Assembly (NCBI RefSeq): GCF_013260645.1 | Contig: NZ_CP053921.1 | Span: 2,839,289 to 2,903,288 of the forward strand | Source of the DNA: Erythrobacter mangrovi | GTDB taxonomy: Bacteria > Pseudomonadota > Alphaproteobacteria > Sphingomonadales > Sphingomonadaceae | Length of the DNA stretch: 64,000 nt | Direction: 5' to 3' | Part shown: positions 1-8,276 of the stretch, piece by piece | Position numbering within the stretch: the stretch's first letter is position 1 | How the letters are laid out: each line of letters begins with the position of its first letter | Made by a program: the position numbers and the translations under genes | Notes under the pieces: model-generated | What the model saw: only the letters and a program-made list of their open reading frames with translations | Database searches by the model: none | What the model was told of the DNA's origin: nothing

Positions 1-462
1 GAAGCTGTCCGACAGCGCCTTGGGAACCGCCTGCTTGTCCGGCTTGCGCCACGTCTCGAAATCGCGCGTGCGAAACACCACGCCGCGGCCATCGAGGCGG
101 CAGATATCCCTGCCTGCTGCGTCGCGCAGGAAGACCGAAAAGCTCTCTTTCCCGTCTATCGTGCTGCGGTGATAGGTGCCGCCGGCCAGTCGCCCCACGC
201 CCGAATCGCCGCATTGCCAGCGCGTCCAGGTCAGGGCCGACCACTTGTCCGGGTCCCACTTGCCCAGCGCCATGGCGCTTTCGACGCTGACCCAATAGCT
301 CAGCGCCTGGATCGCGCCGGGATGGTGCGGATCGAGCGCCGACCACGGCCACAGCCTGTCGTCCTGCGAACAGGCAAAGTCGACGCTGCCGTCGGGATGG
401 ACGACATGGTTGCTGGTGAAGGCCTTGCTCGCGGGTCCCGGCATGGTCGCGAGTTTTGCAGG
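1..462 (-). CDS. Hypothetical protein, C-terminus cut by the window edge
   Basis: An open frame runs leftwards off the window with protein-like composition, rich in Trp and Asp, including the segments WPWSALDPHHPG and LTWTRWQCGDSGVGRL. I do not recognise the family. The start is uncertain. A TTG at 462 has an AGGAA ribosome-binding sequence about seven bases upstream. An ATG at 444 is in frame but has no visible Shine-Dalgarno sequence. No signal peptide is evident from either start. It lies downstream of msrA on the same strand, separated by about 210 bases that hold a repeat element and a hairpin, so co-transcription is doubtful. Confidence 0.5.
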
Positions 463-580
463 CAATCGGCTTTCCTACAATCCCGCCAGCGTGGCAGCCC
501 GTTGCCATGCCCGAAACACTTGCCCGCCCGAACCGCGAGAGGCCTCACAGGACCGCTCGCCGGTCGGGACGATTTCTTTT

Positions 581-650
581 CCAGGACCGTGTTCCATGTG
601 TTCCATCCAGACGGACAGCACAGCGAAGTTCCAACTCCGGCCCTACACGG
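581..650 (+). repeat. 70-bp dispersed element, copy A (tandem GTGTTCC)
   Basis: The first 30 bases carry two GTGTTCC heptamers nine bases apart and match 29 of 30 bases of the sequence at 60728-60757 in the opposite orientation. Both copies then have 31 unrelated bases followed by the identical nonamer CCTACACGG. Copy A lies between msrA and the partial gene at the left edge, antisense to both. Function unknown; a structured RNA, a protein-binding site or a small mobile repeat are all possible. Confidence 0.7.
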
Positions 651-663
651 CCCGTTCGGGCCG
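648..663. terminator. Short hairpin downstream of msrA
   Basis: A perfect inverted repeat CGGCCCG-TT-CGGGCCG (a UUCG-type loop if one pair is opened) lies eight bases beyond the msrA stop codon. There is no T-run, so it is at best a weak factor-independent terminator; it may only stabilise the msrA transcript end. Confidence 0.4.
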
Positions 664-671
664 GTCGCGCC

Positions 672-1208
672 TCAGGCTTCGGGCTTGAGGTACTTCTGAA
701 AGCTCTTGCGCAGCTTCATCAGCTTGGGCGGGATCACCGCGAGGCAATAGGGATTGCGTTGGCCTTCGCCCTCCCAATATTCCTGGTGGTAGTCTTCGGC
801 CGGATACCATTCGCCGCCTTCGATGGTGGTGACGGCGCTCTGGCCGGGGTGTTCTTCGTTCCAGCGCGCAATGGCGGCTTCGGCTGCCTCGCGCTGCCCC
901 TCGAGCGGGAAGATCGCGCTGCGATACTGCGTGCCGACGTCGTTGCCCTGGCGGTTGAGCTGGGTCGGATCATGGGTGCCCATGAACACGTCGAGGATTT
1001 CGGCGAGGCTGATGGTGTCGGCATCGAAGGTCACGCGCACGCCTTCGGCATGGCCGGTGGAGCCGCTGCACACTTCCTTATAGGTCGGGTGCGGCTTGCT
1101 CCCGCCGATATAGCCACTCTCGACCTCGGTCACGCCGATCACGTCCTTCATCACCGCCTCGGTGCACCAAAAGCACCCCCCAGCGACGATCGCCTGTTCC
1201 ATTGCCAT
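672..1208 (-). CDS. msrA: Peptide-methionine (S)-S-oxide reductase MsrA
   Basis: Reduces the S-epimer of methionine sulfoxide in oxidised proteins, a cytoplasmic repair reaction recycled by thioredoxin. The 178-residue product has the family signature [10 protein letters not shown] at residues 10-19 with the nucleophilic cysteine at 12, and the conserved stretch VESGYIGG. The length fits the single-domain family; no MsrB domain is attached. The start at 1208 (MAMEQ) is chosen because an AAGGAGAC ribosome-binding site precedes it; upstream in-frame sequence has no conserved character. It is divergent from the methyltransferase-like gene at 1306, sharing a 97-base promoter region. Identification is secure. 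Confidence 0.95.
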   Translation of the reverse strand: MAMEQAIVAGGCFWCTEAVMKDVIGVTEVESGYIGGSKPHPTYKEVCSGSTGHAEGVRVTFDADTISLAEILDVFMGTHDPTQLNRQGNDVGTQYRSAIFPLEGQREAAEAAIARWNEEHPGQSAVTTIEGGEWYPAEDYHQEYWEGEGQRNPYCLAVIPPKLMKLRKSFQKYLKPEA

Positions 1209-1305
1209 GCTTGTCTCCTTTGCCTGCCAAATAGGAAGCGGGCTCCACCTTGTCATCCGTTGGAGTCGCGGGCAGGACACGCCACCCATTCGATGGAGAG
1301 AATCA

Positions 1306-2196
1306 ATGCGTTACCTGGTCGCTTCCTGTTTCGCCGCCGCTCTGCTCGCGTCTACGGCTCCCGCCGCTGCACAGGAGAGTCATCCAAACCACGGCCTATC
1401 CGACCAAATTCCCAATGTAATTCTGGGACCTAGCGAGGACGGGATAGGCTCGGCACAGGCTGCCAAGCGGATGGAAAGCGTGCTCGCCGCGCCGCGCCGC
1501 GACAAGGATCGTGTGCGCGATGTTTGGCGGCATCCGGCCGAAACGCTGGCCTTCTTCCAGGTCGAGCCGGGCATGACTGTGGTCGACTACATTCCGGGCG
1601 GTGGCTGGTATACGCGCATCCTGGCACCGTATCTCGGTCCGAAGGGGCTCTACATCGGGCTGACCCCGGACCCGCGCGTCGCCGACAGCGACGATCGGAG
1701 CGATTACTACACCAGGCTCCCGGGGCGGTTCCGCGAAGGCGTGCCCGGCTGGTCGCTGGCCGGTGCGCCGGTCGCGATTTACGGATCGCAGGAGCTGCCG
1801 GCTGCGCTCAAGGGCCAGGTCGATCGCGTGCTGATCTTCCGCGAGATGCACAACATGCTGCGGACCGGCGTACTCTATGCCGAGCTTGTCCGAATGCGCG
1901 AGCTGTTGGCCGAGGATGGCCTGCTCGGCATCGTGCAGCATCGCGCCAAGGCCGATGCGCCGAGCGACTACACGCTTGGCGGCAACGGATATATGCGCGA
2001 ACGCGATGTGATCGCCTTGGTCGAGGCGCATGGTTTCGAACTGGTCGAGAGCAGCGAGATCAACGCCAATCCCCGCGATACCGCCGATCACGAAGGCGGC
2101 GTATGGCGGCTTGCCCCTGTCTGGTCGGGACGCAAGGCAGAGCTCAAGGATATTGGCGAAAGCGATCGCATGACGCTGCTGTTCCGCAAGCGCTGA
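1306..2196 (+). CDS. Exported class I SAM-dependent methyltransferase-like protein
   Basis: The 296-residue product begins with a clear signal peptide ([23 protein letters not shown], cleavage after about residue 23), which is the reason for choosing this ATG; a GAGAG sequence lies just upstream. The mature part resembles COG4798 predicted methyltransferases: a Rossmann-like [21 protein letters not shown] segment gives the SAM-binding glycine motif, and EMHNML follows the predicted beta-4 strand. The export signal is odd for an enzyme that needs cytoplasmic SAM, so the family may have another role in the periplasm. The substrate is unknown. Family call is good, catalytic activity is inferred. 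Confidence 0.8.
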   Translation: MRYLVASCFAAALLASTAPAAAQESHPNHGLSDQIPNVILGPSEDGIGSAQAAKRMESVLAAPRRDKDRVRDVWRHPAETLAFFQVEPGMTVVDYIPGGGWYTRILAPYLGPKGLYIGLTPDPRVADSDDRSDYYTRLPGRFREGVPGWSLAGAPVAIYGSQELPAALKGQVDRVLIFREMHNMLRTGVLYAELVRMRELLAEDGLLGIVQHRAKADAPSDYTLGGNGYMRERDVIALVEAHGFELVESSEINANPRDTADHEGGVWRLAPVWSGRKAELKDIGESDRMTLLFRKR

Positions 2197-2230
2197 GCGA
2201 TGGACAGGCGGCGGGCATCATTTTAGGGCC

Positions 2231-3112
2231 ATGGCCATGAGAGAACTGACCGTCGCCGTCCTGCAACTGCCGCTCGCCCGCGCCGCGGAAGCGGACAATA
2301 TCGCCGCCGTTTCGGCCCTGGTCGAAGAGGCCGCGGGCAAGGGCGCCCAGCTGATCCTGCCGCCCGAGCTCTTCTCCGGCGAGTATTTCTGCCGCGAAGA
2401 GGACGAGGCGCTGTTCGCGCTGGCCCGCCCGACGGCGGAACACCCCAGCGTGCTGGCGATGCAGGAGCTCGCGAAGAAGCTTGGGGTGGCAATCCCGACC
2501 AGCTTCTTCGAACGCGACGGGCATCACTATTACAATACGCTGGCCATGATCGGCCCGGATGGGACGATCATGGGTACCTATCGCAAGAGCCACATTCCCG
2601 ATGGGCCGGGCTACGAAGAGAAGTACTATTTTCGCCCGGGCAATGACGGCTTCAAGGTGTGGGACATCCCCTGCACCGGCGGCGAAGTCAGGATCGGCGT
2701 CGGCATTTGCTGGGACCAGTGGTATCCCGAATGCGCGCGGGTCATGGCGCTCAAGGGCGCCGAGGTCCTGCTCTACCCGACTGCGATCGGATCGGAGCCC
2801 TATGACGCAGATCTCGACACCAGCCGCATGTGGCGACGCGCGATGATCGGTCATGCGGTGTCGAATTGCATGCCGGTCTGCGCCGCCAACCGCATCGGCC
2901 ACGAAGGGCCGGAAGATCGCGCGCAGAGCTTCTACGGCCACAGCTTCATCAGCGATGAATGGGGCGATCTGGTGGCGGAATACGGCGCCGGGGAAAGCGG
3001 CGTGCTGATCGCGACGCTCGATCTGGTTCGAGCGGCCAAGCACCGAGCCGGCATGGGCTTCTTCCGCGACCGTCGACCGCAGCTCTACGGCCGGATCAGC
3101 GAGGATATCTGA
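2231..3112 (+). CDS. aguB: N-carbamoylputrescine amidase
   Basis: A nitrilase-superfamily enzyme that hydrolyses N-carbamoylputrescine to putrescine, CO2 and ammonia, the last step of the arginine decarboxylase/agmatine route. The 293-residue protein has the full catalytic triad: Glu46 (LPPELFSGEYF), Lys119 (YRKSHIPDGPGY) and Cys160 (GVGICWDQWYPE). The extended motif SHIPDGPGYEEKYYF and the GSEPYDADLDT segment are typical of AguB rather than of general nitrilases. The start could be the ATG at 2231 or the one at 2237; an AGGG lies just upstream. It lies 50 bases before folK and may be co-transcribed with it. No agmatine deiminase gene is visible in the window. Confidence 0.92.
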   Translation: MAMRELTVAVLQLPLARAAEADNIAAVSALVEEAAGKGAQLILPPELFSGEYFCREEDEALFALARPTAEHPSVLAMQELAKKLGVAIPTSFFERDGHHYYNTLAMIGPDGTIMGTYRKSHIPDGPGYEEKYYFRPGNDGFKVWDIPCTGGEVRIGVGICWDQWYPECARVMALKGAEVLLYPTAIGSEPYDADLDTSRMWRRAMIGHAVSNCMPVCAANRIGHEGPEDRAQSFYGHSFISDEWGDLVAEYGAGESGVLIATLDLVRAAKHRAGMGFFRDRRPQLYGRISEDI

Positions 3113-3162
3113 GGCGCTGTGTGGGCGGCCAGAGCCAGCGCCAAGCGAGGGAGCAGGCGCTC

Positions 3163-3645
3163 ATGAGCGAGGCCTATGTCCTTGCTCTGGGTTCCAACAT
3201 GCGGGTGCCGGGTATTGGCGGGCCGCGCGCGGTCATTGCTGCAGCCTTGATCGCGCTCGAACACGAGGGGATCGCGCTAAGGGTCGCTTCTCGTATCGTC
3301 GACAGCGCTCCTGTCGGCCCTTCGCGGCGCCGCTATACCAACGCTGCGGTGGTCGTGGAGACAGAGCTGGCTCCGCCGGAGCTCCTCACCCGGTTGCAGC
3401 AGATCGAACGGGCGTTCGGCAGGAACAGGCGCGGCCAACCCTGGCGCGCGCGACCGCTCGATCTGGATATCGTGGCCTGGAATGGCGGGATCTGGGTCTC
3501 GCCGGGTCTGGTGGTGCCACACCCGCGTTTTCGCGAGCGGGGCTTTGTGCTGACTCCGGCTGCGCAGATCGCCCCCGCATGGCGCGACCCGGTGAGTGGG
3601 CTTACGCTGCGCCAGCTCGCAGCGCGCGCGGCTTTAGCGCGGTAG
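3163..3645 (+). CDS. folK: 2-amino-4-hydroxy-6-hydroxymethyldihydropteridine pyrophosphokinase
   Basis: Transfers pyrophosphate from ATP to the pterin alcohol in folate synthesis. The 160-residue product shows the HPPK signatures LALGSN (residues 7-12), RPLDLDIV (97-104, carrying the two metal-binding aspartates) and HPRFRERGFVL (120-130). The ATG at 3163 is preceded by a GAGGGAG ribosome-binding sequence. The 3' end overlaps that of the convergent acetyltransferase gene by 44 bases, so the two messages can pair at their ends. The N-terminal segment GSNMRVPGIGGPRAVI is slightly unusual, but the catalytic motifs are intact. Confidence 0.92.
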   Translation: MSEAYVLALGSNMRVPGIGGPRAVIAAALIALEHEGIALRVASRIVDSAPVGPSRRRYTNAAVVVETELAPPELLTRLQQIERAFGRNRRGQPWRARPLDLDIVAWNGGIWVSPGLVVPHPRFRERGFVLTPAAQIAPAWRDPVSGLTLRQLAARAALAR

Positions 3646-4174
3646 CAGGGTTCCCTCGATAAACGGTCCAAGGATCGGCGTCGTCGAACAGCGCGCCGCG
3701 TGCCGCCAGCACGGCTCCGTCGCCCATGGTGACGCCCGGGCCGACGAAAGCTTCGGCCGCGACCCAACACCGCTCGCCCAGCGCAATCGGGCGGACAACC
3801 AGCTGGAAATCCGGATCCTCGACATCATGGGTGCTCGCGCAAAGGTGAGCGCGCTGTGAGACTACGCTGTCATTGCCGATGGCAATGCGGCCCTGATTGT
3901 AGAGGATGGCGCCAGGACCGATCAGGACATTGTCGCCCAGTTCGAGCTGCGCGGGGAGCCACACCTGCACGCTGGCATGGACCCGGCACCCCCGCCCGAC
4001 GCGCGCTCCGAACAGTCGAAGTAGCAAGACCCTCCAGCGATGGAGCGGGGGCGGCGTCCAGCGTGCCAGCACCAGCCAGCACGCTTGCCACACCACGCGC
4101 GCCAGCCGGTTGCCGAGTGGGAACGACGGGCCACCCGTGCGGCTGCGCGCCTGCCGTGCATCGAGTGGTCCCAC
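3602..4174 (-). CDS. WcaF-like left-handed beta-helix acetyltransferase
   Basis: A probable colanic-acid-type O-acetyltransferase of the hexapeptide-repeat family, using acetyl-CoA to acetylate a cell-surface sugar. N-terminal residues include RTGGPSFPLGNRLARVVW, then hydrophobic segments, and imperfect hexapeptide turns run from about residue 65 to 180 (for example ELGDNVLIGPGAILYN, and the CASTHDVEDPDFQL loop typical of WcaF). I chose the GTG at 4174, which follows an ACGGGA sequence; a TTG at 4231 would add 19 residues. The 3' end overlaps folK convergently. Its real partners may be the exopolysaccharide genes elsewhere in the genome. Confidence 0.82.
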   Translation of the reverse strand: MGPLDARQARSRTGGPSFPLGNRLARVVWQACWLVLARWTPPPLHRWRVLLLRLFGARVGRGCRVHASVQVWLPAQLELGDNVLIGPGAILYNQGRIAIGNDSVVSQRAHLCASTHDVEDPDFQLVVRPIALGERCWVAAEAFVGPGVTMGDGAVLAARGALFDDADPWTVYRGNPATALKPRALRAGAA

Positions 4175-4302
4175 TATGCGTCCCGTTCCATTGGTTATCG
4201 TGACCACTGGTATCGTCGGATGTGCTGCCAAACAACCATCACCCGCTTGACCCTGCGCCGAGCCATCCCTAGGTGCCCCTGCGTGCCAGCCACGCGCGGT
4301 TG

Positions 4303-4378
4303 GGGCCCTTAGCTCAGTCGGTAGAGCAACTGACTTTTAATCAGTAGGTCGCTGGTTCGAACCCAGCAGGGCTCACCA
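4303..4378 (+). tRNA. tRNA-Lys (anticodon TTT)
   Basis: The acceptor arm GGGCCCT pairs with AGGGCTC with one G-T pair. The D-arm has AGCTCAGTCGGTAGAGC, the anticodon loop is CTTTTAA with anticodon TTT, and the T-arm has the GGTTCGAACCC sequence. The CCA end is encoded. It precedes an AT-rich ATP-grasp gene, but no duplicated tRNA 3' end was seen downstream that would mark an integration site. Confidence 0.97.
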
Positions 4379-4477
4379 CCTTTTCCTTCCTATTCACTGA
4401 CCGGCAGATCCAGATTCTCTGGCCGCTGCCGTTGTCGGGTTGGGAGCCGGGACTGGTCGACGACCCCGTCATGGCAT

Positions 4478-5659
4478 CTACGCCGCCTGCAGTTCGGATA
4501 TCCGCCTGGAGATGTGGTGGGATATCAACTCCCCATAACGACTGCTGCCGATCAGCGTATTCGAAGCGCGCTGCGCGAGCGCGAGGTCGGGACGAGCGTT
4601 TATCTCGAGCACCAGCGGCTGCTCGGCGAGACCGATATCCCATCCGATCTGCACGAAACTCTTGAGAAATTCCCTGTGCGCTCTGAGCGCAACATCCTTG
4701 ATCTCGGCCCAGCGCTCCAGCGTCTTCCCCTGGATCTGGGCAGAGTTGAATGGATGGACGGCAAATTCACCCTGCCGCGAACGATATCTCGCAGCCGATA
4801 GTTCGCCGCTGTCGGGATCGATCGCGGCCATGAGTCCACCCAGATGCGCATTGTCCGCGACCGTGCCGGGCTGCGACGCGAAGCGCATTACCGACGTCAC
4901 GACTTCCGGCTCGCCCCGTTCGTTGAGCATAGTCGTGACCCGTGCCGTCGGCAGGCAGTCGATTGCCAGTTCGGCGACATCCGAACTCGGATAGACCCGT
5001 TGCTGGAGGATATAGGGCCTTGAAGGATCGTCGATAATCCGTCCGATGAACCGCCTGAGCCCATCGTCGCCCAGACGCGCGGCATGCTCAAGGTTGACCT
5101 CGAACACCCCGTTGCCGCCCGTGCCGTAGGTCGGCTTGGCGATCAGCACTTGCTGGTCGTCGAAGCGCCGGAAGGAATCGAGCTTACCGTCGTGGACATA
5201 GGCAAAGATCTGCGGGTGAGGAATCCCATGCTCTTCGCAGAATTGTGCGAAGGCGAACTTGTCGTGAAACAGGGTCGGATCGCTCGCCATCTTGTCGTCG
5301 ATGAAGCGGCCGCAGCCAATGTGCTCGAAACGCCGATAGAGGTCCGAGAGTTGCTTGCGGGTGCGGATGTTGAACATCGCCAGGTCGTTGGGATCGGTGA
5401 AATACCGAATCCCGACCACGGTCGACCAGCGGCGCCACTTGGCGTTCTTCACCCACCGCCCAGAGACCCGGTGGGCTCGAAAGCGAACGTAGAAAGAAAA
5501 GACCAGGTATACGACCGAGTTCAGAAGTATGCTGACGAAGCCGTGGCGCGAATTCCTGTATAGATAGTATTCGTTTAAGAAATCGGCAGATTTATATTTA
5601 AACACTCCCGGAAAAATTGCAAAATTAAACCTTATAAAATCATATAGCCTGTCAATCAT
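4478..5659 (-). CDS. ATP-grasp protein (sugar-transfer-associated type)
   Basis: The 393-residue product has an ATP-grasp fold: the ATP-binding strand VLIAKPTYGTGGNGV at about 171-185, ILQQRVYPSS in the middle, and the metal-binding LVLEINARPDL near the C-terminus. Such proteins often sit in polysaccharide loci and are thought to ligate an amino or carboxyl group, but the substrate is unknown. A hydrophobic stretch at about 41-58 may contact the membrane. The first 60 codons are markedly AT-rich compared with the surrounding DNA, suggesting transfer. The ATG at 5659 is chosen because sequence upstream has no protein-like character; a TTG at 5836 is possible but unlikely. Confidence 0.75.
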   Translation of the reverse strand: MIDRLYDFIRFNFAIFPGVFKYKSADFLNEYYLYRNSRHGFVSILLNSVVYLVFSFYVRFRAHRVSGRWVKNAKWRRWSTVVGIRYFTDPNDLAMFNIRTRKQLSDLYRRFEHIGCGRFIDDKMASDPTLFHDKFAFAQFCEEHGIPHPQIFAYVHDGKLDSFRRFDDQQVLIAKPTYGTGGNGVFEVNLEHAARLGDDGLRRFIGRIIDDPSRPYILQQRVYPSSDVAELAIDCLPTARVTTMLNERGEPEVVTSVMRFASQPGTVADNAHLGGLMAAIDPDSGELSAARYRSRQGEFAVHPFNSAQIQGKTLERWAEIKDVALRAHREFLKSFVQIGWDIGLAEQPLVLEINARPDLALAQRASNTLIGSSRYGELISHHISRRISELQAA

Positions 5660-5978
5660 ATCCAAACTGCGACCCTTGGAATTGATGTTTATGTAAATTG
5701 TTGGGCGTTGAATGCGGCCTGCGTGGCCGCCATCCACGTCTGGGCCCAATAATTCGTTAATGGCCGTTGCCCAGATATGTGAGATTGTCACCTCATCGGC
5801 CTGAGTTTTGCACGAAGTGCCACCCAAATTGGTCAATTAAGTGTGTTGATCGGGCAAGACTTGGTGCCTTCTATTCGAAATAACTACCTCGAAAGGGATC
5901 GAGCGACCTTGGGCGAAGCCTGCTGGTCACGCGGAGCGCACCGCGCTAACCTGACTGGCGTCGATCGCGGGGGTGGGC
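5660..5978. other. Intergenic region, divergent ATP-grasp / TIR genes
   Basis: This 319-base stretch separates the divergent ATP-grasp and TIR genes. It is AT-rich next to the ATP-grasp gene and returns to normal GC content near the TIR gene. It presumably holds both promoters. I see no convincing gene, RNA structure or repeat in it. Confidence 0.5.
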
Positions 5979-7943
5979 ATGGACATGGATGCGGAGGAGC
6001 AGGGGCAGGGTAGCGAGCCTGCGCCGCGCGTCTTCGTCAGCTATTCCCGTACCGATCTTCTTCGTGCCCGACCCGTCATCGACCTGCTCGTTCAGGCCGG
6101 GATCGACGTGTGGTGGGATGGCCTGCTGGCGGGGGGCGAAACCTATCTTCCGACGACCGAGGCGGCACTCGAAGGGGCCGATTGCGTAGTGGTGCTGTGG
6201 TCGGCGGCGTCGGTCGATTCCAACTGGGTACGCGACGAGGCGCAGAGCGGGCGCGATCGGCGGCGGCTCGTCCCCCTGTCGCTCGACGGGACCATGCCAC
6301 CACTGGGGTTCCGCCAGTTCCAGATGATCGATCTCACGCACTGGAATGGCAAGCCGGGCGCTCCCGAGGCGGACAAGGTCCTCCAGGCGGTCTACGGCAT
6401 CAGCGGCGCCCCAGCGCCACTGCCAACGGCGCTGAGCCCACCAACAGCACGCGGGCTGCGCGTCTCCCGCCGGACACTGGCGCTGGGTGGAGCGGGCATC
6501 GCCGGGCTTGCCGCGATTGGCGTGTGGCGCATGGGGCTCTTGCCGGGCGCTCGCGGGGGCAGGATTTCAATGGCCGTCCTGCCCTTTGCCAATCTTTCCG
6601 GCGATGCAGAGCAGCGCTGGTTTTCCGACGGCCTCTCCAACGAACTGCGCGCGGTACTGGCTCGCAATCCACACCTGCGGGTATCGGCTCCGACGACATC
6701 CTCTGCACTGGGGGAGGGCGGGGACGACGATTTCGCCGCCGCGCGCAAACTGGGTGTGGCCAATATCCTGCGTGGCAGCGTGCAATTGGCAGACATGGTC
6801 GTACGCGTGTCCTGCGAGGTGATTCAGGTATCCGACGGTCTGGTTCGCTGGGCCGACAGTTTCGATCGAAAGATGGACGACGTCTTCGCACTCCAGACCG
6901 AAATTGCGCGCACCGTGGCATTGTCGCTGGTGTCCGAGATCGCCGGTGACGCGGAGGCGCGCGACAGCCTGGCGCAACAGGAGGACGTGGGCGGGACGAC
7001 CAACCTTGCCGCCTATGAAGCCTATCTGCGAGGGCATGCGTTCTACGACCTCTCAGCCGGCGTCGAGACCGACCGCGCCGCGCTGGCCCAGTTCGATGCG
7101 GCGATTGCAGCCGATCCGCGCTACGGAGCAGCGCATGCCATGCGCGCGACCATGCTCGCCGCGGTGGCCAATGCGATGTCCGGCAAAGACGAAATCCGTC
7201 GGTTCTATGACGATTCCATTGCCTCGGCGAAACGGGCCATCGAACTCGCGCCCGATCTTGCACGGGGCCATCTGGCGCTGGGTTATGCGTTGGCCAACGG
7301 CCGTCTCGACCCAAAGTCGGCGCTGCCGCATTACGAAAAGGCGCGCGAACTTGCTCCGGGGGATGCCGACGTCCAGCGGTCGGTCGCCGCCTTCTACGCC
7401 TATGGCGCGAAAGCGCAGCTGGGTGCCGAGATCATTGCGGATGTGATCGAGCTCGATCCGCTCAACGCACGGGCTTTCCGCACGGCTGGCTACATTGCCT
7501 ACCTTGGGCGGGATTTCCCGCAGACCATCAGCCGCATGCGGCAAGCGCTGGACCTGAACCCCAAGCTTGCCAGCTCGCAATCGATGATCGGCAATGCCCT
7601 CTACCTGGAAGGGGACCCTGCAGGGGCTCTCAAGGCCTATCGCGAAGAACCGGTCGCGATCTTCGCCTTGACCGGCGAAGCAATTGCCCTGGGTCGATTG
7701 GGTGACCGCAAGGCCGCGGAGAAGGCAATGGCGCAACTGGTGGCCGACTATGGTGATGCGACACTCTATCAACAGGCACAGGTGCGCGCGCAGTGGGGCG
7801 AACAGGCCGATGCCTTGACCCTGCTCGAACGCGCGTTGGCGATGAACGATCCGGGCATGCTCCTGGCGCCAAACGATGGATTGCTCGACCCGCTGCGCGG
7901 CTCGCCGCGCTTCCGCAAGTTGCTTTCGTCGCTGACGTCATGA
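5979..7943 (+). CDS. TIR domain - TM - TolB-like - TPR protein
   Basis: A 654-residue protein with four parts. Residues 16-138 form a TIR domain starting RVFVSYSRTD, with SNWVRDEA carrying the glutamate (Glu87) that aligns with the catalytic residue of TIR NAD hydrolases. Residues 166-185 form one membrane helix. Residues 195-320 match the TolB-N/CadC-like domain (MAVLPFANLSGD, WFSDGLSNEL). Residues 340-650 are TPR repeats, for example AIELAPDLARGHLALGYALA. The TIR part should face the cytoplasm and the rest the periplasm. ATG 5979 has a GGGGGTGGG upstream; a GTG at 5973 is possible. Whether it hydrolyses NAD or acts as a scaffold is not shown by sequence. Confidence 0.85.
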   Translation: MDMDAEEQGQGSEPAPRVFVSYSRTDLLRARPVIDLLVQAGIDVWWDGLLAGGETYLPTTEAALEGADCVVVLWSAASVDSNWVRDEAQSGRDRRRLVPLSLDGTMPPLGFRQFQMIDLTHWNGKPGAPEADKVLQAVYGISGAPAPLPTALSPPTARGLRVSRRTLALGGAGIAGLAAIGVWRMGLLPGARGGRISMAVLPFANLSGDAEQRWFSDGLSNELRAVLARNPHLRVSAPTTSSALGEGGDDDFAAARKLGVANILRGSVQLADMVVRVSCEVIQVSDGLVRWADSFDRKMDDVFALQTEIARTVALSLVSEIAGDAEARDSLAQQEDVGGTTNLAAYEAYLRGHAFYDLSAGVETDRAALAQFDAAIAADPRYGAAHAMRATMLAAVANAMSGKDEIRRFYDDSIASAKRAIELAPDLARGHLALGYALANGRLDPKSALPHYEKARELAPGDADVQRSVAAFYAYGAKAQLGAEIIADVIELDPLNARAFRTAGYIAYLGRDFPQTISRMRQALDLNPKLASSQSMIGNALYLEGDPAGALKAYREEPVAIFALTGEAIALGRLGDRKAAEKAMAQLVADYGDATLYQQAQVRAQWGEQADALTLLERALAMNDPGMLLAPNDGLLDPLRGSPRFRKLLSSLTS

Positions 7944-7980
7944 TAGCTAGCTGCGGTCGCACAGACAGGGAGGTTTTTAC

Positions 7981-8232
7981 ATGAGAAAGATTACCATGGG
8001 GCTGGTCGCAGGGTGTGCAGCGCTGGCGCTGTCCGGGTGCCAGCAGGCGGAAACCGATGCGACTGAACCGGCGGCAGAAGAAGAAATGGCCACCGCGACC
8101 GATGCCGACGCAGCTACCGAGGCGGATGCCGCGAGCGAGGGAACCGGCGAAGAGGCTGATGGGCCTGAGACCGAAGAAGCGGCCGCGACCGCTGTCGAGG
8201 GCACGACAACCCCGATCAATCCGGAGAACTGA
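7981..8232 (+). CDS. Small acidic lipoprotein
   Basis: The 83-residue product has a lipoprotein signal peptide ending in the lipobox LSGC (cysteine at 20), followed by about 60 residues made almost only of Ala, Glu, Thr, Asp and Gly. This low-complexity acidic tail has no recognisable fold. The start follows a GGGAGG ribosome-binding site. It lies 37 bases after the TIR-TPR gene on the same strand and may be its partner on the periplasmic side; it is convergent with the Sel1-protease gene. No family function is known to me. Confidence 0.8.
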   Translation: MRKITMGLVAGCAALALSGCQQAETDATEPAAEEEMATATDADAATEADAASEGTGEEADGPETEEAAATAVEGTTTPINPEN

Positions 8233-8276
8233 CCTTCGTATCCATCGGTGCCGCTGGCGCCCGCCGGGAGTCTTTC

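Noticed and set aside
581..610. GGAAC repeats on the reverse strand of the 70-bp element read as EcfG-type -35 boxes
   Set aside because: No CGTT-like -10 sequence lies 16-17 bases downstream in either copy.
4303..5978. Genomic island inserted at tRNA-Lys
   Set aside because: No integrase and no repeated tRNA 3' end were seen; only the base composition of one gene is unusual.
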